The position numbers were made by a program, and so were the translations under genes. Positions 56,301 through 64,000 of a stretch of 64,000 nucleotides of DNA are shown piece after piece. The DNA comes from Terfezia claveryi (lineage: Eukaryota; Ascomycota; Pezizomycetes; Pezizales; Pezizaceae), in NCBI GenBank assembly GCA_015179025.1, contig WHUX01000046.1:186001-250000 (forward strand), given 5' to 3'. How positions within the stretch are numbered: the stretch's first letter is position 1; each line of letters opens with the position of its first letter. Under the pieces are notes generated by a model. It saw only the letters and a list, made by a program, of their open reading frames with translations. It did not search any database and had not been told where the DNA came from.

Positions 56301-59224
56301 CTTAGGTACCTTGTTAAACATAAAAAAGCCCCCCTTAACCAGACTAACCCCAGTGCAATAATGCTGAGACTACACTTATAACCATAGCTATAACCAAACT
56401 ACGGTACTTCACCAATATTGTACGTGCACCCAAATTTAGTCTAATACCCATATAAAATTGCTTCTACATGCATCAAATTGGATAATTCATTCACAACAGA
56501 TCTCTGATTATACTTATCCTTAATTGGCATATCCAGCCTCACCACAGACGTTCAAAAACCCAACCTCGTTTTCAAAACCCCGAACGAGGTGGTTCAACAA
56601 CTAGGGGAATGTGGGTACTTTTGTACGTCCGCTATCACATTCGGGGGCATGTTATGATGATACCGTATAGAGTTTAATCGATAGTCCATGTTGTCCAGAA
56701 CGATGGGACTATCACTTACCCAAGTCATCATTTTCTTTCCTTAGGCATATGATGCCGAGGTAGCTGCTTTACGATGATCAGATACAGCAATGCTGAAACA
56801 GATGCTTGTTCGGCATAAATTCGATAAAGTATACGCATCAATATTCCAAAAATTGTTTCTTCAAGTTCAGGGTAGTCATTCCGGAAGAAGCGGGCGCAAA
56901 GCTGTAGCTATGGTTGGGGCAATATCTAGCATTATATATGGACTTCTACGAATGCTGGGTCGAAAGTTAACAAAGTATATGGGTTATATACTTGATAGGC
57001 AGCGGAATGGTGCAATAGGTAGCGCAGTAGCTATGTGGGTCTGTGCGCAATATATAGAGTAGAGTACACTAGATGGTAACCGTGGACGATGAAGTTGAAA
57101 ACTTGCTTGATTAGAGCGAAAAATACAGGAGTAAACAGATATCTATGTACACGGGTTTTGAGGGTAATCGCCAATGAGAGCGCTAAAAATGAAATAAGCG
57201 GATACAACAGTAGCGACAACAAAAGCTGACATTGGATAAAGCTGAATACAAGAAATTATGGCATAAAACTGAAAATAAGTCAACGGCCTAGCTAGCGAGT
57301 TCAGGGTAAGCCGGGTAAGCCAGGTAAGTCGGGGTGCTTGGGTGTGCATGCCAACAAAAGTTAGCTCCGAGGACCTGGCCTAGCACCGATCTTTGCGCCT
57401 TGATGTTTTTCTGTTTTGTTTTGTTTATTTTGTTTCAATTTGGTTACTTGGTAAAAGTCACAGGCATAAAACCTGGTGAGGTCTGAGCAGTGCAAAAACA
57501 GGTCAAGGCGCTGGCTGCAGAGGCATCCGCTGCTGTATCCGGATACTTTTTTCGAAATACTAGAGTTATATAATTGAGTGCTTCCTTATAAACAAATACT
57601 GTAGCTAATTTAGTCGCCATAATAGCTATCGCATTTGATATCATTATAAAGTAGTTGTTGGTAATCCTGACCAAGAAGTTATAATGGAGATGTCTAGGGG
57701 AAAGAATAGGAGAAGCAAGAGCAGGAGAGGAAGCAGCAGAAGAACTACATGGAGATGGAGGGGGCCCTGGTGTATGCTACTAGTGAATTCATTTCTTTAT
57801 TGCCTAATTGGGCTATCTCAATTTTGTACCTAGATCTAAAAGCAAGTCAAAATAATGACCAACTCCACTTTTTCTACCAGTAGTGACATTCATGGCATTG
57901 AAGGCCTTTTCTCTGTGCACAGGGTCACCAGGTCTATTGGGTTGTCTATAATAGATTTCGTAAGAATCGCTTTGGTATTGGGAATTCTTACCAAGGAATT
58001 TACACAATTCTCACTCTTTGGTGGACGATTAAGGGTCGATAAATAATATAACAGTTGACAGCGTTACTAACATTATGGGATAATGATGCAATAATATACC
58101 TCGCGAATTTCGGTATTATTTATCTTTGGGATAGTAGATATCTGTTTGATGCTTGCTTTTTGCACTTATATGCGTGCCGTCGGCTATAATCTAGATCTAG
58201 TTTTCCAGTGGGAGATTGCAAAGGAAAGATAATTTAAAGAAAATCTAAAAAGGAGCCTCAGCATAGCAATATCATGACCTAAGCATCCTCGTGGACACCT
58301 CAGTAGCGTGGACAATGGTATAGTGTACCCCCTCCACTTGCTCATCCTGAGATGCGCCAACTAGTGGTAGTGATTGCGTAACAAGCAGACGACACAAATC
58401 AAAGCTAAACTGGAGTTGAGGGTAATATAAAGCCGACGAAAGAAAAAGTAGGAGAATAAATGGCATTCCATTTACACAGATACCTTTAGGCACACTTAAT
58501 ATTCAGTGAAAAGCATTAGTATCAGGAATATTGAATCAGGAATATTGAGTCTGAATGATTAGATATATTGCCTTACGGTACTCCATATATTTAATAAAAC
58601 ACCTCATGTAATGAGGCAGCTTCACTACAACTGCACTTAGTTTTATATCCCGAGATTAGTTCATCCACAATCACATCTTCATTTCTCAGAGCTTTATACT
58701 TAGAATTCCTGCAGCTGCAAAGATAAATGGTTATCTTTGCCAGACCCAAAAATGCCAGTTTTTCTGTTTCTGTTTCAAAATCAAAGAATTTCCTTGTATT
58801 TAGGTCCATTTGCCCCATCTGTATATGGAAGTTGAAGAGGATGATGGATGATGGCCCTTACTGATACTATTTATTCATGTTCCCTCTACTTGATGTATAC
58901 GCCATATACGCTATACGCTATCTATTATTATGATTATTATTATTGGTTCCCACATTTAGTGTATAACACATGCCGGCCTCCTCCTGATCAGATTCCGTTA
59001 CGCATCCCGGGCAGCCCACCTTTTCCTTTCTCCCCCCTTTCTTCTCACCCACACACACAAATAAGCTCCGTATATGTTTATATATGAATTCTTTGACAGC
59101 AGCATCAGGTTCAGACCAGATCCAACTGTCGACGAAGATAAGCAAAAATATAACTAATAAAAAATATAGGCACGAATGGGAGGAATGTCTTAGGAAGGGG
59201 TATGAGTGTTATAGATACAGAAAA
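53386..59224. other. Long gene-poor interval
   Basis: Many short frames exist, but none carries a motif I recognise. Examples considered are 53354-53680 (plus), 54372-54794 (plus), 56790-57062 (plus) and 58818-58591 (minus, with paired Cys in CSCRNSKYK and KCSCSE). The short insertion at 54999-55011 lies here, and GGTAAGCC is repeated near 57305. The area is AT-rich and looks like decayed repeat DNA. Confidence 0.4.
54999..55011 (-). mobile_element. 13-bp insertion TAGTCTCATGCCA with 9-bp duplication
   Basis: ACCCCACCC flanks it at 54990-54998 and 55012-55020. Shifting the border by one base gives a 10-bp duplication and a 12-bp insert. It shares TAGTCTCAT with the insertions at 15503 and 26059. 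Confidence 0.6.
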
Positions 59225-60250
59225 AAAATTTGGGCCTCCACTTTCAGGATCCACAAAGTCTCCGTCTCCCTCAGAGTCAGACTCAGCGGATGCAATGGCA
59301 CCCTATTCCCCATCTTCGTTCGCTGCATTTGCGGATTCTCGATCCTCGAGAAGGATACCAATAATAAACCTTGCCCTGAGTACATCGATTTCGTCCTGGT
59401 TGCTCCAGCGGCGGTTGAGTTCTTCCAGATTGTAGACAGGCATGGAATGGTCGATCATATGTGTTCTCGTCGTCATGCCCGACCTTTTTGAAGAAATGAT
59501 CATCGTGATCTTCACCCCCCCCCTATCTGTAGACGCCTCTTCCCGCCATCTCTTAACAGCTTCAGCCGGAGATAAAGTCATATCGTAAATAATCCTCGCG
59601 AGAACGCCAATACGGTTAGTAGGTCTAGAGGAAAACACCTCACGGGCTTTTTCCGAGAGATTGTGTTTCCATCTAGGAACATGGTCTTCTTCTTCGAATT
59701 CCTCCTCGATATCCCGGTCATCGAGTTCGAAGATCCTCTTCGTCCCCGGAGATAGAGCCTAGGTAGGTCAGAGTCGTAGGCGAATTCGACTTTCTCCTTG
59801 CCGGAGTGGGTACCGTCTGTAGGATCATGTCTTAATTGGACGACCTGGGTTCTTCTTCGCAAGGGCCTCGAGGTCTTCACCTTCGTCATTCTCTCCATTA
59901 TCAATATCTTCCTCATTATCATCGTTGTTGTCTCCCTCTTCCTCAACCAGCCTGGCCGTACGTCCACCATGGGAACATGGAGCTTCTTTTCCTTGAACTG
60001 TTTATTCCGCCAATTCGTAGTCCTAGCAATCACTCAGTCCAGAAGAGGTATGCGCGCACATCATGGCTCCTAGTCGCCTATATTGGGTTGGCGAAGGCGA
60101 AGGCTTTAGGATTTCGGTCTGTTTCAGGCAATGGGTTAGTCTCGGCGCAAAGAGGGGTTTCTGGGATTGAGCGCAGATCTGTACCCCTTCCGTATGCTTC
60201 TTCTTCTCCTTCGTCTTGCGCTGAAGCCGGTTGGTTTGTTGTTCCGACAT
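59225..60250 (-). pseudogene. BMS1: BMS1 ribosome-biogenesis GTPase pseudogene
   Basis: BMS1 is an essential nucleolar GTPase of small-subunit assembly. The relic begins with ATG 60250 (MSEQQTNRLQRKTKEKKKH), then NPKAFAFANP and RSHD in shifted frames, a probable intron, and KEKKLHVPMVDV near 59990. It then jumps to the acidic region (EEDIDNGENDEGEDLEALA), KVEFAYDSDL, HVPRWKHNLSEKAREVF, RIIYDMTLSPAEAVKRWREE, VYNLEELNRRWSNQDEIDVL and finally GDGDFVDPESGG near 59260. The whole GTPase domain, including its P-loop, is missing, as is everything after the acidic centre. At least four frame changes occur, one at a G7 tract near 59512-59524. A complete copy must exist elsewhere if the organism is viable. 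Confidence 0.8.
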
Positions 60251-60621
60251 ACGGTCGATGGAATGGCGGAAGCTGCGTAAACTGTGAACCTCAAATTTTT
60301 TTTGTAATATGCCAGCTTTTGCCAAAGCTACGGAGTACATTTCGGCAAGCGTTGGTATGAGAAATTATGTAGGTAATAGTTGCGGTTAGGACCATGGTGT
60401 ACAGTATATAGATCATCACCCAACTCTAGAAGAAATCGAATCAGAGATTGCGATATATAAATGAATATAATAACTTCATTGAATCAACGTAACCAATTCA
60501 TCTAAGGCTCCTACTCCTGTATCATCACAACCCCGAGAGCCCACGCCAGCCAACATTACAAGTAAATTCCGCCATATTACCCCTATGCATTCTCTCAACT
60601 ATCTTCCCACACAGCCCACGC
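60251..60621. other. Gap between BMS1 relic and PDK gene
   Basis: This 370-bp gap holds the 3' flank of the PDK gene and the former 5' side of the BMS1 relic. No feature is recognised. Confidence 0.4.
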
Positions 60622-62268
60622 CTATATATCCTCCACACCCACCCCCTTCAAGAACAAATACACATCCGTCCCCCATCCAAAACAACTCTGCACACTCAAC
60701 GTCCCTCCAAAATATTCTGCATACGCCCTAGACAACGGCAACCCATACCCCAACCCCGCGATACTGCTGCCGCCGCCCATACCTGTATCGGATGCTATAT
60801 TAAGTGCATCTATTGTGCCACCACCACTCATACCAGGATTCACATTCATCGGGCTGGAGTAGTCGTCTACGACGCCAGTGAGGTTGTGAATGTTACTGTA
60901 GGTATATTGTGATGAAGATGAAGATGAAGATGAAGATGCCGAAGAAGATGACATAGCAGACGTAGAGGCGGAAGAAGGGGGATAATACCGGCCCCTCTCA
61001 GGATCGAAAGTAGTAAACGAGTATTTCCAAATACTCGGCAGAACTTCCGGCGCAATCCCACCACCTCTATCCCTAATCCTAACACTCAACACCTTCCCCC
61101 CCCCAGCACCATCCCTCCTCGAAACCGAAAGTGTAACAATCACTGGTGGTAAACTCCCATCCCCACCCCCATCATCCTGCTGAGATTCATGCAAATCGTG
61201 TGGAGTTTTCGTCAGTGTCGGTGACTCAATTGTGGCTCTAAACGCATTCTTCAACAGTTCCGTAATGATATACTCCAAATGTACTGGAATATATGGGAAC
61301 TTTTCCTTCGAATGTCCCTCAATTATAAGTTTCGGTCTCACACCATACCTCAACTCACAGATATCCCCTACAAACGCCGAACACGACGAAATAATCTTCG
61401 ACGGGAGCATATTAGTATCAATTGTCCCAATATATCCATCCCCACTCTCTTCCTCCTCCTCGCCATTATGTTGATCCTTCACTCCCTTCCTAACAAAAGC
61501 CTCATGCAGCGCTATATGCTGCTCCGCAAACAACCTAGTTCCAATCCTCGTTCTCAAATGCCGTTCTAGTACCAACCCAACCTCCTCCGGATCAATATAC
61601 CTCTTACATTCTATAAACCCCCTCGCGAGTGTAGGTATCGTATTCGAGTGCGTCTTCACAATATCCTTCAGCATCTCCGTGAACTGCCCTTCTTCCTCGA
61701 GAGTAGTAGGGTGGTTATTGGGGAACTGCAGTACGGAGCGGATGGAGTAAATATAGTTATTGTAAATCTCCGAAATATGTGGGTTTGAGACGATAATGAA
61801 AGGGAGGTTTCGAAGGGCGAGGATATGTTTGGCGAGGCGGATGGGGAGGACGGAACGGGTGTAACGGGCGGAGGCGAGGAGGCGTTGTGAGGAGAGAGGA
61901 GGATAGCCGTGTCTAAAGGAGGAAAGTTAGGGATGAGAAACGGGATGACCTCGGGGATGGGTCATAAAACATAGGGCATACCGGACAAGATGCCGCAATG
62001 TCAACGTCGGCAATGGCATTGCTGCCAACCGCGCAACTTCATCAGTACCCCCCGTCGTGCTTGTCGTATTGGTATGCTTGCTCTGAGGATTCCCTGCGAG
62101 TGGTTCTGTCGCGAATTTGTCTCCCAGCGGCTCTCGAAGCTCCGGATCCTGTGTCGACAATCCACGGCGTAGGCATATGACCGGTGTTCGTATTGGTGTT
62201 GGATGTGTGACGTGAGCCCGAGCCGCAATGGCGCTCCTCCTAATAAACGGCCGTGTTCGAAGTATCAT
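60622..62268 (-). CDS. Mitochondrial pyruvate dehydrogenase kinase family (PDK/BCKDK)
   Basis: Exon 1 (62268-61982) and exon 2 (61912-60622) are joined across a 69-nt intron (GTATGC donor, CTAAC branch, TTTAG acceptor) and give 525 residues. The N-terminus (MILRTRPFIRRSAIAARAH) is Arg-rich and fits mitochondrial import. The helical domain contains LPTLTLRHLVRHGYPPLSS, LPIRLAKHILALRNLPFI and NPHISEIYNNYIYSI, then GTRLFAEQHIALHE. The GHKL ATP-binding domain has the N-box ELLKNAFRA (Glu314, Asn318), the G1 box RDRGGGI (Asp377) and the G2 box GLGYGLPLSRAYAEYFGG (Gly482 onward). Such kinases phosphorylate and inactivate the pyruvate or branched-chain 2-oxoacid dehydrogenase complex in the matrix. 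A Ser-rich low-complexity insert of about 70 residues between G1 and G2 and an acidic loop make it longer than average. It resembles yeast Pkp2-type proteins; I cannot decide the exact substrate. Confidence 0.9.
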
Positions 62269-63606
62269 GATTGGGTATCCTGACAAATGGGAACAAAATC
62301 TAGTGTTTTGTAAAGGAAGGTCTCTCAAGTAAATGCAAGTTGACAGGGACTAAATACTGAAGATATATCGACTTGTCACACATGATGGCAGGCAATTTGC
62401 AATATATTAACTCCCTGGACGTTGAGAAAGAGAACTCCGTCAAAAGACCAAAGCCGTCGCACAGCAAGTGGCTCCGAGGATCTAAGTGGATAATTAAGAA
62501 GACCGCATGCAGGTAATGGTAGGGGAATACAATTATGGATGGATGGAGTCGGAGGTGATTGGCTGTGCTTCTCTTTTGCTGGGTGTGGTGAATAGAACGG
62601 TGAGATGCGCGATAAGGCGCCTAAGCGGATTACCTAATCCCTTGATACATACCTACAAAACAAACCAAACAGAATCAATAGGTAATAAAGTATAGGAAAA
62701 CCTTGAGAGAGTTTTTGAAGATATGTATACCTGAATCCCTTGATCAGAGTATCATCATGTCCAATCTTATCTTCCCACCGCCGTGCACCAAACCCCCATT
62801 TATGTGTCAGAGAGCTGGAAGCGCTCTTCCTGGGTGTTGTCAGGCTTACCAAACCCGTTCTCTGACCTAAGTCACGACCTCCTTGCATTTTCGTACAGCA
62901 AGATCGACAGCAAGATCGACAGCAAGGACTTCGTATTCCCCACCTGAAGCAAAGTTCGAGAGCTTGTGCAACCACATAATGCTCGCCAAGCCCGCTTATA
63001 GCCTTTTCGTGACTTCGGCAACACTCACAGTTCAGGGTAATGGCCTGGGGACTAAAAATTCACGCGCGTCACGAACTCGCTCCTGAAATAAATCCACTGT
63101 TCGGTAAGGCGACTAAATTGTAACGTATTATAGCCATCAACTGTAAAAGCAAGAAATTTCCTCCCCTCAATCTCGAAGACTTATTTTCTATGAGAATACT
63201 TCTGATCAAGTTTCAACCAACCACTCATAGAGGAAGGAAAGAAAAGAAATTGGTTAAAAAAAAATGTAAAAAGAAATAAAAGTGAGAGCAAAGAATATCT
63301 GTTAAGCCGAATCTGCAACGAGAGACAATAGAGAGACGGAATTATATGAGAATTGTAATTTTTTGATCTTGTAAAAAGCAAAGGTTTAACATTAACCAGA
63401 CTTAAAATACACGCAACATAATCCTGTAACGAATCATAGTTGACATGTATGGGAAGTCCGGTTGTAGGTACGAGCTGAGCATGAAAAAGGCAAATTTTTT
63501 GTAATACTCGGTTCAGCGCATTGTGGTAGGTCTCTGATATAATTAGCCCTCAGCCTAGAAGAAAACGTCCTTTATAGAAACATACCTTTGCTAAAGTGTT
63601 AATACC
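62269..63606. other. Gene-free interval
   Basis: The proximal part is the PDK promoter. Near 62900-62925 a 14-bp unit (AGATCGACAGCA) is tandemly duplicated. Short A/T-rich tracts lie near 63250. I see no gene. Confidence 0.4.
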
Positions 63607-64000
63607 TTAAAAGTGGTAAAGCCATTCTTCTTCCCACTCCTTGTTCCAATCCTCATCTGGGATGATAACGCTTGTCGAGAGATGGCCAGGAACCGTGGTT
63701 GATGCTTGCACTGAACCAACCACTGGAGCAGGAGTACTTGCTATAGCATGAGTTGTGGTAATTGCCTGCGAAAGTACCGCCGGAGCTATAACTTCGGATA
63801 GGGTCATGAGTTCTGACAAAGCAGACATGGACGTTGTCGCAACAGCGGGAATAGCGGAAGCCTGGTTATCAATGATAGTCGTCTGCCGAATCATGCTCGA
63901 TATGTCTGTAACTCGTTGGTCCAGAAGGGCTGGCAACAAAACGCCATTATCATCATCTGCATCAAGGGAAATCAAATCTTCGGACACCTCGCTCGCAGTG
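63607..64000 (-). CDS. 3' part of an unknown gene, cut by the window edge
   Basis: The frame is open from the right edge to a stop at 63607, so only the C-terminal 130 or so residues are visible. It contains SEDLISLDADDDNG, a Ser/Thr/Ala-rich middle and an acidic, aromatic end (DEDWNKEWEEEWLYHF). No known domain is recognised. The composition would suit a disordered tail of a regulatory protein or a retrotransposon-derived polyprotein. Confidence 0.45.
   Translation of the reverse strand, partial: TASEVSEDLISLDADDDNGVLLPALLDQRVTDISSMIRQTTIIDNQASAIPAVATTSMSALSELMTLSEVIAPAVLSQAITTTHAIASTPAPVVGSVQASTTVPGHLSTSVIIPDEDWNKEWEEEWLYHF

Overview
The window looks like nuclear DNA of a filamentous ascomycete (Pezizomycotina). 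Introns are short (53 to 221 nt), with GTAAGT or GTATGT donors and CTAAC or CTGAC branch points. The protein set is typically fungal: a Cld1-type mitochondrial lipase, a Scn1-type TatD hydrolase, a mitochondrial pyruvate dehydrogenase kinase, Tad-type LINEs, and pogo, Tc1 and Harbinger transposon remnants. Two Crinkler-type proteins and heavy repeat content with CpG decay would fit an early-diverging class such as Pezizomycetes, but that placement is a guess.

Layout. 0-6.4 kb is repeat-rich: a LINE 3' end at the left edge, a Pro/Ser-rich hypothetical gene (1788-2728, minus), a deleted Tc1/mariner element and a Harbinger remnant. 6.4-15.4 kb holds two minus-strand Crinkler-type genes. CRN-1 is broken by four TAG codons and CRN-2 looks intact. 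Between them lies a 4.3-kb element with terminal inverted repeats, a 9-bp target duplication and a large minisatellite. 15.6-20 kb holds a decayed NAD-isocitrate dehydrogenase copy and two TA-flanked elements, one enclosing a small secreted-protein ORF and one with very long inverted arms. 21.8-29.2 kb is the gene-dense core: a dsRBD-like protein, the TatD hydrolase, a hypothetical protein and the Cld1-type hydrolase. 29-39 kb is gene-poor, with a 911-bp tandem duplication and a pogo transposase relic. 39.5-53.4 kb carries a segmental duplication with two intact intracellular-type subtilases, separated by a 5'-truncated LINE flanked by inverted repeats. 53-60 kb is largely gene-free apart from a BMS1 pseudogene. 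A pyruvate dehydrogenase kinase gene (60.6-62.3 kb) and the 3' end of an unknown gene close the window.

The most unusual signal is a set of very short insertions, about 12 to 53 bp, scattered through the window. Each has TAGTCT (or AGACTA on the other strand) at one end and is flanked by direct repeats of 8 to 11 bp. Three have an unoccupied paralogous site in this same window. The 4.3-kb element at 8643-12950 has the same TAGTCT terminus and the same duplication length, so the short insertions may be residues or minimal derivatives of that transposon superfamily. I know of no described fungal family that behaves this way.

Decay by C-to-T change is visible in several places: TGG-to-TAG stops in CRN-1, a probable CGA-to-TGA stop in the LINE, and a 911-bp tandem duplication whose copies differ almost only by transitions.
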